Part shown: positions 34,525 through 44,626 of the stretch, in pieces
Layout: each line of letters opens with the position of its first letter
Numbering within the stretch: position 1 is the stretch's first letter
Source: Lindgomyces ingoldianus
Lineage: Eukaryota; Ascomycota; Dothideomycetes; Pleosporales; Lindgomycetaceae
Length of the DNA: 64,000 bases
Direction: 5' to 3'
Assembly (NCBI RefSeq): GCF_010093535.1
Contig: NW_022985200.1
Location: forward strand, 169,773 to 233,772
The notes under the pieces: model-generated
What the model was told of the DNA's origin: nothing
The model's input: only the letters and a program-made list of their open reading frames with translations
Database searches by the model: none
Translations under genes and position numbers: made by a program

Positions 34525-34634
34525 TACAGCTATATATGTTTCTATTGTTTATCTATATGCTTCTTTTAATATGTATTTACAGTAATAATTTTCTAGCAGC
34601 ATTTTAACTATAGAGCAAGTGCTTTTACAGTAAC

Positions 34635-34831
34635 TGTGGAGGATAAAATAGCCTAGCAGTAGCTGTTCAGAAGATCGGATGAAGTGACTCCCCTATCTAA
34701 GAGAGCTGAAGGCTCTCCTTATATACACCGAGCTTTAGAACATAATATCTCCAGATCCCGAGCTGCGTCCCAGGCTCTAAGCCCCAGTCCCAGGCTCCGA
34801 GCCCCAGCCAAGGCTCTCTGTATACGCGACA
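34635..34831 (-). repeat. Solo LTR of copia family LTR-B
   Basis: 197 bases, ends TGTGGAGG and GCGACA on the plus strand, flanked by a perfect GTAAC duplication (34630-34634 and 34832-34836). Almost un-RIPed (CCCGAGCTGCGTCCCAGG) although it lies in strongly RIPed gypsy sequence. Confidence 0.93.
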
Positions 34832-34836
34832 GTAAC

Positions 34837-35790
34837 TTTGTTTACTATGTGTAATTCCCCTATCCTAGGGGTTCTCCAGGCTAATCTAGCTCTCTTAGGT
34901 TTGCTTTATAGTATGCTTAGAAAAGAGTAACTTTTATAGTTACATGTACACTATTATTATACATAAACTTTGCTATTAGTAACTACATTACCTAATTATT
35001 TTATTCTAGGTAGTAGTAACACTTAAAGTACTATTCTAGGGTTTAGTTTTATCTTTTAGTTTACCTATCTATCTTAGAGTAGTAGGCTAACAAGAGAATC
35101 CTTTATATGCTAAAATAGTAATAAAAACTATTTTAGTACTTTAAGTTTATTATTAGCCTTTAATTAAAAATAATGTTCTTTAAACTCTTATAAAAGTAAA
35201 TAACTTTTTTTAATTAAACTTTTACTAGGTTTAAAGCTTTCTAATTAGCTTCATCTAGCATATAGTAGGCTATCTAAGTAAGATAGTCTACTATTATAAG
35301 AATTATATTATATACTAACTCTAAGTATTTACAAGAGAGTAGCTGTGTTATAAAATCTATTGTAACATCCTACTAGAGCCTATTAGGTAGTAGTAAAGAG
35401 TAAAGAAGCCTATATAGGTAGTGTTGTAGAGCTACTAATTGTCTACACCTTAAGCAGTTATTATAGTACGCATTTATGCCCTTCTTAAGCCTTTTCTAAT
35501 TATATTAATGTATAATTTTTTTAAGTCTCTTCTTTACACTAAAGTAGCCTACTAATAAGCTATTATAGCACTTTTAAAACACTTCTGCCTTCTTTTAGTC
35601 TATTATTAGAGTCTTTCTTTTTATATTAGCTATAGTATGTTATTTTAGCCTATTCTAGAGATAAGTGTTTTTATTAAGGTTTTTTTAATTTTTATTTTAC
35701 TTTTAGTAGTTAATAAGTCTGTTTTGTTATAGTTTTCTTTAATACTTAATATAAAATCTTTATTATTATTTTTCTTTAGTTCTTTACTTA
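34837..35790 (-). pseudogene. Gypsy-4 integrase remnant
   Basis: Minus-strand frame with an integrase zinc-finger end (NNCLRC near 35450), the first catalytic strand VTIDFITQLLS near 35350 (Asp kept) and IIVDYLT near 35280 (second Asp-containing strand). Beyond 35200 the frame is too broken to place the catalytic Glu. RIP stops throughout. Confidence 0.6.
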
Positions 35791-35792
35791 TA

Positions 35793-37655
35793 ACGTACCT
35801 AACGGGTTGGCCGGCCACACAGGTTGGCCGGCCACTTTTGCCAAGCCCCCACCACACTCTACCTATCTACATAATGCCTTAACAACAACACTAGATTAAA
35901 TCTTCTAAAGAACATTAAATACAGCTTACTTTTTAAGCTCTTAAATAAGACTTAAAACTCTTTTTATAACGCGCTATAGCTATTTATAATGTCTTTTACA
36001 TAACACTAAGCAATTAACGCGCTAGACAGCCTTTAGAAGCAGAATGCTAGCCTAAATTAAAGAATCTAACTAAGCTTAAAAAAAAGTTGTTGTTAAGTAC
36101 ATACTTAAGCTTATTACACACAGATTTCCCTCTAGGCTTATAGCTATAGCTAATATAGCTAATTTCTTGCGCGTAGAGTGCAATCTAGGCTAGCTTAGCT
36201 TAAACTAGCCTAGTATGTAGGTTAAGCACTGCCCTAAGTTTATAATAAAGTTTAATTATAAGTATAATTATAAAAGAGCACTTTATAAGGATTTAGAGGT
36301 TATCTAAAGCTAGTTTTGCCTAGTAGCTAACATAAAAGCTAAGTATAGTATCTAGAATAAAAACATGTATAACTTTAATAAGTTAAGCTTTATAATAGGC
36401 TAAATATTAACTAAAGTAGTTATTATAGCTTTAAAGAGATAAGAACAGCTAAAAGTAATATAGTAAAGTAATAAAAAGTAAATAATAGTTATCTAAAGCA
36501 TTAATATAATAAGGTAAGCTATTTTACTTTTTATTATTTTTAAGGGCTGCTATTACTTTTTTACTTAGTATAAGAAGGAGAATCTGCTTTAAAACTAGGT
36601 TATTACAGTCTTTAAAAACAGCTAGACAATAAATAAGCTTAAGCTATAGTAGTTAAAGCACTTTAATAAGCATATAAAAAAAGAGTTATAAGCGCTTATT
36701 AGCTTTTTATTATTAACAGCTATAAAAGCTATAACTTGCTTAATTTTTAGTAGTACTGTAAGAAGAATAAGATTATTACTATTTATATACTTTTACACTT
36801 ATTACACCTTTTACAGCTTTTTAATATAGGTTGTTTTGCCCCTTTAAAGAAGGTGTATAAGTGCTAAGCTAAAAATCTTATATATAACTAGATTACTTAT
36901 ATTATAAAACTTAAGTTCCTACTATACTTTATACACACTTATAATGTAGTAATTACTTTTAGTAATATCTAAGAAGGGTTTTAAGGCGCTAGTTTAGTTC
37001 TATTTAACTTAGAATAAGTTAAAATAGCCTTTAATATCTAGTTATGTACTCTATTACTACTACTACTTATTAATAATAAGCCCTAGTAGTTGTAAACTCT
37101 AAGTAATACTTTTAAATTTAGGTTATAATTAATGCTTATAAAAGTAAAAATTTAAAAGCATGTAAATAACTTACTAATATCTATAGTAAAGGCCTTTAAA
37201 AAGGTCTTAAAGGGGGCAGCAATTATTGCGCATAAGCTAGTGTTAGTGTAAAAGGAGATTATAAAGCTTTAAGCAGCAAATAAGGCTGCTACATAACATA
37301 TATTACATAAAAAAAAGTAGATTTAAGTAAAAAAAACTTTAATAGTTAAAAATAGAGCTTGTCTAACCACTTTAAAAGAGTTTAAAGCGCGTAGTAATAG
37401 GAAGAAGCTAAAGACGCAGGTGCGCGCTAAAGAAGGTAAGCTAAGTTAAAGGCAATACAGGTAGTGTAATTAGACTAGGCATAACTTGCGTATGTGTAAA
37501 AAAATAGTAGAAGTAGACTCTAAATAATATCTTGTGTTGTATTACTTTATACAGGGCTAAAGTGGGCTGTTTTGCGAGAGAATAGAGTAGTTTTAGTAGG
37601 GGCTTGGCAAAAGTGGCCGGCCAACCCGTGTGGCCAGCTAACCTGTTAGGTACGT
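35793..37655. mobile_element. GGCC-type TIR element, complete, 1.86 kb
   Basis: Bounded by ACGTACC and GGTACGT with TA on both sides (35791-35792 and 37656-37657). Each end carries two tandem copies of GGTTGGCCGGCCAC, then CTTTTGCCAAGCCCCCAC. The inverted ends are about 70 bases. The interior is shared with the 1.87-kb ACGTAC element at 45547 but the terminal modules differ. It inserted into Gypsy-4. No intact frame. Tc1/mariner-like on the basis of the TA target; autonomous partner unknown. Confidence 0.88.
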
Positions 37656-38112
37656 TAGCTTTTTTAAAATCTAGCTATTTTAGCTTTTATTTTTTTTTAA
37701 AGTAGTTTCTAGCTAAGCTTAAAATTTTTTAAAAATATATAACAGCTATAACTATTAATTTCTTTCTATAATCTTATTAATTTAAAAGGTTACAAATGTT
37801 TGTTACATACACTGCATTCTTCTTTTAAAAAGGCTATTATAACTTTTTAATATAGTTAAGTCTTCTTAAGAGTCTATTTACTAGGTTTAGCTTTTCTATA
37901 CAGTGTGTAATAATAAAATTATATTGTATTATTCTATTATAAGCTTAGACTTATTAGTAGTTTAAAGTTTTAGTTTCTATAAACTAGTAAAAATTATTAT
38001 AGTTTATAAAAAGTTTAAATAGTAAACTTTAAAAGTAATATTACTAATATACTAAACTTTTATTAATAGTAAGCAACTTTTTATTATAAGTATTATAATT
38101 ATACTTAGCTTT

Positions 38113-39155
38113 TGTTGAATAGGCTCTATGCTAGCTAGCATTTGTAATTAGCAAGTACGTGCGAAGCAAAGAGGTTTGCACAGTGTATACATCGCGCGGG
38201 GAGAGGGAGGGGGTAGCAGGTAACTGTTGTTAATTGTTCTTGTTATTCTAAGTCTATGCAAAGAAAAGGAATATTTATCTATTTATACATGCAACTGTAA
38301 CACAAGACTATGTTACATAACACCTAATAGCGTATCTAAATACTGCTGCTTAGACACTAGCAACTTTTTTTTCTTTGTACAGGCCTTACCTAGTTTACCT
38401 TACTTGTTCCACTAAAGCTTTTATTACATAGCGCTCTATTTATTATCTTATACAGGCTTAAGTCTATTAATTAACACTTTAACTCTAATAGTTAGTTAGT
38501 TGTGCAAAATTAGTTTCTTAAGTGTAGAATTTAGCGCCCTTTTTATATAGGCATCTACTAAGTTGTTTTTTCTATTAACTTACTTGATTTTTATAATCTT
38601 CTTTTTCTTATATAATTTTTAAATTAACATAATATTAATTATAAGCTTCTTTTTATTTATTATACTAAGTTTTATAAGACATTTATCTAGAGATCTTAAA
38701 TCTATGCATAGTATAATAGGTACTAGAGGTATTCTAAGCGTACATATAATCTAGTTAATTATTGTGCTTAGTGTAATTACGTAGTTAAATCCTCCTACTA
38801 TTCTATACAGTTTACTAGCTAGTATAGAGCAAGTAACACGTTTACACTTAGAGGAGTTTTAGTGTATAATATTGTTTATGTCTGTACGTAGCAACGGTGT
38901 TACAGTCTGGATAGTTATCGCGCGAGAGAAGGATCATGTAACTATGTCACATGATGCTCGTGCGCGAACCTCTGTGCGCGAACATCTAGATATTCCCCTT
39001 TTCCTCCGACAGAGGAAAGAAAGAGCAATACAGAACCAGAAACATGTTGCCCCCACCCTACCTACTTCGTACGCTGTGCACACCGTACACCACTCTTACT
39101 CTTGCTACTTAAGTGCTCATACCATAAGCAGCTAGCTGACAGAGCCCATTCAACG
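38113..39155. mobile_element. Possible 1-kb element with inverted ends
   Basis: Left end TGTTGAATAGGCTCTATGC and right end AGAGCCCATTCAACG form an imperfect inverted pair of roughly 28 bases (A/G differences are RIP-like). The edges (38150-38225, 38872-39150) are un-RIPed and the middle (38420-38860) is TA-rich. No clear duplication flanks it. It could be a small TIR transposon or the outer ends of a collapsed copia element. Short frames inside show no domain. Confidence 0.45.
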
Positions 39156-39907
39156 GTTTATAATTTTAAAGTTGTATAAATTTCTAGTGCGCTACTTAGT
39201 TTTAAAAATAATAAAAAAGCTAAGCTATAAACTTAAGTCTTTATTATTTATAAATAATTTATTAGTAAAGATAAACAACTTTATATAAAAAAATTAAGTA
39301 TAGAGAGCATAGAGATATTCAAGAGCAAACCATACTTCAGACTTCTTTTCAGTGGAGACAAGGAACTGGCAAGGAAGGAGGAATTGGGGGAAGGGGAGTT
39401 CGTATACCATGCAGTCCTAGAAATGAGATCAGGGCAGTTGGATAGGGGTACGGAACATCGCCCGAAGGTTTGAAGATGGTGGTCGTACGTGGCGGCCGCC
39501 GTGACGGAAGTTAAAGGCGTGAAGGACGCAGATAGCGTGGTCTGTTGGCTGGGCACAGCGAGTGGCAGTTGTGTGACTAAGTGTTTAGTAGGTTGCAAAC
39601 ACCATGGACGGACAAGTGACACGAATACAAACAATTTGCAGATACAAATATACTAGGGGAAAGGCAAAGAAAAGCTTAGTGAACATGAAACAAATCACGT
39701 TTGAGAATAGGCCATCGCGTAACACCAGATGCCTGTGTACGTGTACGAGAACGCGTACAGTATACTTTAAGAGCAATTAGTGAAGGAAATCTGGCTGTAA
39801 TGAGCGTGATATTTTCTCCTGCAACACCAAAAGATTAAGATAGAAAAGGAAAGACAGAAACGATTGTTCATCAGCCCGAAGTAAGGCCGATATACCCTAA
39901 TACCAGA
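39156..39907. other. Intergenic region, start of second gene island
   Basis: 39156-39298 is AT-rich; from 39299 base composition becomes normal and RIP marks vanish. The stretch to 39907 lies 3' of the minus-strand gene. Frames here (39634-39281 and 39776-39585, minus) have no recognisable domain and no partner signals, so none is called. Confidence 0.5.
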
Positions 39908-41023
39908 CTATTTGGCGTCCTTTAAATAGGTCGCTTTGTGGAAATGGATGAGGACAAGGTGCTCTGGGAAGATGTGAGTAATTATGCTCGATAATAGATA
40001 GAGGATTCGCCAACCCTTTTCTGTTTTTTGGTTCTTCATAAGTGCCCGATAAGTTACTAAGCTTCTCCGGCCCTTGTAGTATCTGTGCAAATTGTCGACA
40101 TGGCTCACAGTCTCTTCCACTGTGATGACCGCTTCGTTATTTACTGTAATTTGTTTTCCGCCTGGAGGTGGTAGAAGGGTTGGTGGTACTGGTAACTTCT
40201 TCTTGTCGATCTCGACGGTGCTCTCTTTGATGTCATCTTCCGTCTCAATATCCCCCGATTGCCAGGGAGTTGACGTAATAATCTCATCGACCTCAATTCT
40301 AATATCGTGCTCGACGTGTGGAGTATCGACATCACTCTGATCAACATCATTGTGATTACTATCCTCTGAAGTGGGTGTCAGTGGAGGAAGATCTTCCACT
40401 TCCGGAGGAGTTGCTGGGGGTGTTCGAGGCTTCGCGGATGGCCGACTCGATTGCCAATCAATACCGGAGAGCCGCCTTGGAGTTCGCAGAAACTCAGTTG
40501 CACTCAGTGGCGGATCGGAATTTCTGGCAAAATTCTGGCATGCTTGCCACCAGACCTGGCCTTCTGGTGGAACTAACTTGCTGTTTCGTTTAGAGCCACG
40601 TCCCTCGAGGGCTTGAAGTGCTGCAAGTTGTGGCGGGTCGTTGTTGATGCTTGCCACCGATTCATGCTCTAGATGAGAGACACGATGTTGGACGTCAAGT
40701 AGGATTGATCGGTGGGCTGAAAGCTCGGCTTGGATATTCTGGAGCATTTCAATGAGGAGCTGATTCGAGTGGCGGAGAGTCGACTTGGTGGTCGACGCAA
40801 CCGAGCACCGATTCGAGGTCATCTCGCTGAGGGACGGCTTCTCTGGCGAGTGTGGGCTCGCTGCCATAAGATGTATTTGCTGCTCCACCGTCAGCTCTGC
40901 CATTGTCGCGCCCGAGAGGTGGGTTTTGACAGTTTTGGAAGCTGCCTCGTGGAGTAACGGAATAACATGTGCGGACATGAGGAAAAAGGGGACTATAGAA
41001 TGGTTGCCATAACGGAAAAGCAA
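39908..41023 (-). CDS. Hypothetical protein with coiled coil and acidic low-complexity region
   Basis: An uninterrupted 371-codon minus-strand frame of normal composition with no RIP marks, no intron and no TE domain. From the N-terminus: a short hydrophobic lead (MLFRYGNHSIVPFFLM), then MAELTVEQQIH at residue 41, a likely coiled coil at about 85-120 (LIEMLQNIQAELSAHRSILL, then VSHLEHES), a Trp-rich block VPPEGQVWWQACQNFARN at about 150-167, a Pro/Thr/Ser-rich linker, an acidic stretch (200-275) and a basic C-terminal third. The start may be 41023, the Met at residue 17 (MSAHVIPL), or residue 41. I do not recognise the family for certain; it reads like an uncharacterised conserved ascomycete protein. 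No membrane segment or signal peptide is convincing. Confidence 0.65.
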   Translation of the reverse strand: MLFRYGNHSIVPFFLMSAHVIPLLHEAASKTVKTHLSGATMAELTVEQQIHLMAASPHSPEKPSLSEMTSNRCSVASTTKSTLRHSNQLLIEMLQNIQAELSAHRSILLDVQHRVSHLEHESVASINNDPPQLAALQALEGRGSKRNSKLVPPEGQVWWQACQNFARNSDPPLSATEFLRTPRRLSGIDWQSSRPSAKPRTPPATPPEVEDLPPLTPTSEDSNHNDVDQSDVDTPHVEHDIRIEVDEIITSTPWQSGDIETEDDIKESTVEIDKKKLPVPPTLLPPPGGKQITVNNEAVITVEETVSHVDNLHRYYKGRRSLVTYRALMKNQKTEKGWRILYLLSSIITHIFPEHLVLIHFHKATYLKDAK

Positions 41024-41517
41024 CGGAAGGCGATAAGAAGAAATGTGAGAAAATAATTGTGATGTAACGAGAAGAAGCCCCTACAAGTCCGAACTCTCGT
41101 TGAAAGTACAGTCCTACTCTAAGACATTAAGCTTGACCCAAATGCCATATCACCCGCCCAAACGCCAAGTTTTCTAGGCGCTGAACCAATGCAAGGCCCT
41201 CTGCGGGCTTCGGCTTCAACATAGCCAAAAGGAGCGTCCGGAAGGTGTGGGATTGTCTTCTTTGGAGTGTGCCCAGGAAAGCCAAGAGGACCTGCGCATC
41301 CTTGCCACATCTTAGTGGAGGACCAAGACATCTACCAGACGGTGGTGCTGTAGGTTTTCTATCACCAGTTGTTTCAGCGAGGAAGGTTTGGTGTTTCGCA
41401 GAGATCGAGGCTCCAGGTTATCTCATGAATCTGACACGCTAGGTTATCTCAGGTGCTCAGCCGACTGTGCAGAGAAGCTCGGAGCCCTTGAGGACCCTCT
41501 CTCCCTGCTACTAGGAG
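41024..41517. other. 5' intergenic region of the 371-aa gene
   Basis: Un-RIPed, normal composition, upstream of the minus-strand gene, ending at the solo LTR-C target site (GGGGA 41518-41522). Two opposed short frames (41119-41331 minus, 41245-41442 plus) overlap each other and have no recognisable motif. Confidence 0.5.
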
Positions 41518-41547
41518 GGGGATCTTACGACCCAGGATAGGGCCGTG

Positions 41548-43655
41548 CTAAATTTAATCAGCTGACGCACGGTCTCGCCTGACGCACGCACACACCGGAT
41601 TTTGCCAATTTTCGACATTATTGCAACTCCACTAATATAGACTGTATTAAGGACGCGCTGGCATATATAAAATCACTAGAACTAGGAGAATTAATTAATA
41701 TCACTATAATAGCTAAAAAGTATAGTGTTAAAAGGACTAGGCTATTAAAGCGTTAGCAAGGCGTCTAGGGCTTTTGTGTAGAGCAGTACAAAAACTAACA
41801 ACTACTTAATAAGCAATAAGAGAAGGAGCTTATAAAGTATATTAAGCAGCTTTGTAAGCATAGCCTACTACCTATAAGGCAATAGCTACGCAATTTTGCT
41901 TTAGAACTTTATAGTAGAGAAATAGGGAAAGTCTAGCCTAATTACTTTCTTTAACAGCATTAAATCTCCCTAGTTACTTACTAGACCTTTAGCCTAGATT
42001 AAGATAAAAAGTAAGCTAATTTAGCCTTTAAATATAAGCTCTATTATTTACTATAGCAGAAAATTTAGGAGTACAAGATAGCGCCACAGCATATATATAA
42101 TATAAATAAGAAAAGCTTTCTTATTAGTGTACTATTAATAATAAAGCAGATCTTCTCTAGGCAGAGATATAAAAAAGGTGGCCTTAAGCAAGCTATATAG
42201 GACAGTAATTATAAGTAGATAACCTGTATAGCTTGTATCTGCGCTAACAGCTCTGCGCTCTCTCTAGGCCTTATCTACTAAGCTAGCACTAGTAATATCT
42301 AAGATAGCTAGTTACAGAATTTTAACTTAGTAGTACATAAGTGCTTCTTTGCTTTATCTTCTAGTAGCTAGATAAATAATAATTTAGGCCTGCGCTAGCT
42401 TAAACAGCTGTTTAATAAATAGACAAAAAAGAAAGCTTATTAGGTGTATAGGCTATTAACTCTAAATAGCTATAAATCTTATGTCTCTATAAAGTTTATT
42501 AACTACTGGAACTAGAATAGGATTTTGCTAGCTGTCTATCTACCTTATTTAACCTATACGCTATAGCCTCTTAACATTAGCCTGTTTAAGCTACTAGTAA
42601 CAGCTTATTTAGACAAACTAGCTAGTTTTATATATAAATTAATAAGGTTTATAGCTATTATAAAGTAAGACTTTTTTTACCTGTTTAACAAAGCCTAGTA
42701 GACCTTATTTATAAAGAAGAATATACTCTCTAGCTTTAAGGCCTGTAGCCTAGCGCTGTTTAACTCTAAGAGAGTCCTTGCTTAATTTAGTACTACTAGT
42801 ACTAGTAGACCTTCTTTTAGTAAGAGCTCTTAGTTAGCTTTTACTGCTTAAGATTAGAGACACATAGACAAGCTTTTACATAAGGTAGTTAGTAATATCT
42901 TTAACTAGTAAGCTAAGCAGCTTAGTAATACTATACACAGTTTCTTAATGCAGGTTATAACTCTCTAGATAGAGAATTAGGGCCTTACAAAAGCTCTAGT
43001 TAATAAAAAAAAAGTAGAAGTGTAGCAAACCTCTTTTACTTATAGCTTCTAAGCAGTACTACAGTGGGGCTGTATTCTATAGTCCTAGAAAGGTTTAATA
43101 AGCATGTAATTAATAAGTTAAGAAGGAAGCTGCTGCAGAGCTCTTACGTTAATAAAAAAGATAAGAAGACTAGGTGTAAGAAGGCTAAAAAGCGTAAGAA
43201 AGCTTGTATAGCTAAGAAGAGAAAGCATATAAGGGCAGCTGCTAAGAACGCTTAACTATAAAAGGCTAAGGAAAAGAGGCTTTAGAAGGAAGAAAAGCAA
43301 CTAGCTAAGAAGGCTAACTGCTAACTCTAAAGCAACATTAAAACTTTTAGGAAGGCTAGGAAGACTACACAGCCTATAGCTAGTAGGCTAGAGCAAGTAG
43401 TTAAGGATTAATTAATTGTTAAAGTGGTAGGGCCGCCATGCGAGCAAAATCGCAGAGGCAGAGCTATCAAGCTTCCTGCACGCTTCTGCGACTAGCTAGT
43501 AGCCTCAAATTAATTGCTGTAATTGGCTTCCTAATCCACTAAAAAACCAGGCCTATATTCTATTTATATGTTGCCCTAGAGCTTCAAGTCGCGGTGCCGC
43601 TGTACGGCAAATTCCGTGCGTCAGGCGAGACCGTGCGTCGGCTGATAAAATTTAG
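41548..43655 (+). mobile_element. pogo/Fot1-type DNA transposon, 2.1 kb, RIPed
   Basis: Inverted ends CTAAATTTAATCAGC and GGCTGATAAAATTTAG continue into a ~55-base inverted repeat with GACGCACGGTCTCGCCTGAC. The repeats are un-RIPed and the interior is TA-converted. The flanking dinucleotides are TG (left) and TA (right). A TG-to-TA RIP change or a normal TA target altered on the left are both possible. Encodes a Fot1-like transposase on the plus strand. Inserted in LTR-C; the empty site is represented at 31690-31700. Confidence 0.85.
41640..43256 (+). pseudogene. pogo/Fot1-like transposase remnant
   Basis: About 1.6 kb, the usual size for this family (~540 residues). The N-terminal DNA-binding part includes KYSVKRTRLLKR and LNKQ-EKELIKYIKQLCKH-like segments. 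The catalytic core begins NINKKSFLIS at about 42102-42130, where pogo enzymes have D-E-K-G-F: the Asp, Glu and Gly all show G-to-A changes. ITCIACICANSSALS near 42220-42260 and a Lys/Arg-rich C-terminus (43130-43256) follow. Cut-and-paste transposase, inactivated by RIP stops and loss of the first catalytic Asp. Confidence 0.8.
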
Positions 43656-44019
43656 TAAGCGAGTGTCGGACAGCACTAGAGCTATACAATCACTATTGGT
43701 GGACAGCCCTCTTGGCTACACAGTACGAGGCTTGGCGTAGCCCAGCCGGAACAATTAGATCATGGTATACTAATCAGGCAGAGCTAACTGCAGTGGATGC
43801 AACAACCGCAGAATAAATCTGCAGCCACAGCGACTACTACAACTAAACATTAAGTAATAGTCTTAATCTTAGCCTTAGTTAAAAGGTTATAATTAAAGTT
43901 TATTTTTATTTTTATAGTAAGACTAAGTAGCTATAATTGTTTTTAAAGACATTATTACTATTGTATATCTTATACTATATATACACTTTAATTATTATCT
44001 TTACAAGATTATTTCCCCT

Positions 44020-44370
44020 TGTTAGATATGCGCACCTACTGTTAAGATAGGAGGAACGCTTGACGAAAGCTGCTACATAGTACGAGCAATAAGCTCGAAC
44101 AGCATGTTGCAGCAAATTGCAGCATTTTGCAGCATTTTGCAGCATTTTGCAGCATGTTGCAGCAAATTGCAGCAAATTGCAGCATTTTGCAAGCTGGTCG
44201 CGTATAGGGCAAGTGCGCGAGGGACTCGGACCGGCAAAACAAAAAGCCGAGCAACACGAGTAGAGCAGAAAAAGGATCGATAAATAAATACAATTAATAA
44301 TCATCCTATACATCATATCCAAACCCATCATTCATCTCAGGAAGCCTAGAAACAGTGCTTCAATCTGACA
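44020..44370 (+). repeat. Copia LTR (LTR-A), complete solo copy
   Basis: 351 bases, TGTTAGATATGCGCACC to AATCTGACA. Flanks are CCCCT and CCTAC, so no clean duplication is visible, unlike the copy at 28605. The same LTR borders the copia pol at 60027 with a polypurine tract, which identifies the family as Ty1/copia. Largely un-RIPed. It holds a run of 11-bp repeats at 44098-44192. Confidence 0.88.
44098..44192 (+). repeat. 11-bp tandem repeats in LTR-A
   Basis: About eight units of the form TGCAGCAxxTT or TGCAGCAAATT. The copies at 28695-28750 and 60205-60312 have different unit numbers and variants, so the array varies in length between LTRs. Confidence 0.85.
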
Positions 44371-44527
44371 CCTACCTTCCTCCATCGCCCTTATAGGCTT
44401 AGCCTAAGACTGTACACCTCTGTCTAGCCTATCCTTATCACTTGCGCTGTTATTACACTTAGGCCTACGCACTTAACTTTGCGTCCTTATTAGCATGTAA
44501 CTAGTAAGTAGATATTGTAACAGGGGA

Positions 44528-44626
44528 CCCCTACTAGCTTCTCTACTAACAAGGCTAGCTAATTAGAAGCTTAGGAGCGCTTTCTCTATCTAGCTGTCTA
44601 AGAGACTTTTGTAAATTTTTAAGTGA
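44528..44626. other. Short spacer between solo LTR-C and the TIR nest
   Basis: About 100 bases (CCCTACTAGCTTCTCTACTAAC...) continuing the target sequence of LTR-C. No feature seen. Confidence 0.5.

Larger units (their letters stand above)
34525..38112 (-). mobile_element. Gypsy-4 remnant (minus), split by LTR-B and a GGCC element
   Basis: Two TA-converted blocks on either side of the GGCC element read as one gypsy pol on the minus strand. 38112-37658 ends RNase H-like (YNFIITHCIEKLNLVNRL then LNYIK). 35790-34837 is integrase-like: AYYNNCLRC zinc finger, VTIDFITQLLS, then YNIILIIVDYLT and AYYMLDEA. The solo LTR-B at 34635-34831 interrupts its distal part. No LTR of its own is seen. Confidence 0.65.
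41523..44522 (+). repeat. Solo gypsy-type LTR (LTR-C), split twice
   Basis: Begins TCTTACGACCCAGGATAGGG (first G of TGTTAC lost) and ends GATATTGTAACA, flanked by a perfect GGGGA duplication (41518-41522 and 44523-44527). Taking out the pogo element (41548-43655) and the copia LTR (44020-44370) leaves about 541 bases, matching the size of the Gypsy-2 LTRs. It sits at the edge of the second gene island. Confidence 0.85.

Noticed and set aside
35793..35870. GGCCGGCC repeats as a regulatory or restriction-related site
   Set aside because: They occur only as paired modules in the ends of the TIR element and are better explained as part of it.
38872..39135. 87-residue plus-strand frame
   Set aside because: Lies in the un-RIPed edge of a repeat-like segment and shows no motif.
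39281..39634. 117-residue minus frame 3' of the hypothetical gene
   Set aside because: No domain, no clear start context and no second line of evidence.
40092..41012. Plus-strand frames opposite the 371-codon gene
   Set aside because: Shadows of the minus-strand gene; low-complexity acidic coding gives open antisense frames.
43064..43255. Lys/Arg-rich 63-residue plus-strand protein
   Set aside because: It is the basic C-terminal tail of the pogo transposase remnant.
43975..44331. Cys/Leu-rich 118- and 83-residue minus frames
   Set aside because: They are translations of the 11-bp LTR-A array; the Cys repeats are an artefact.
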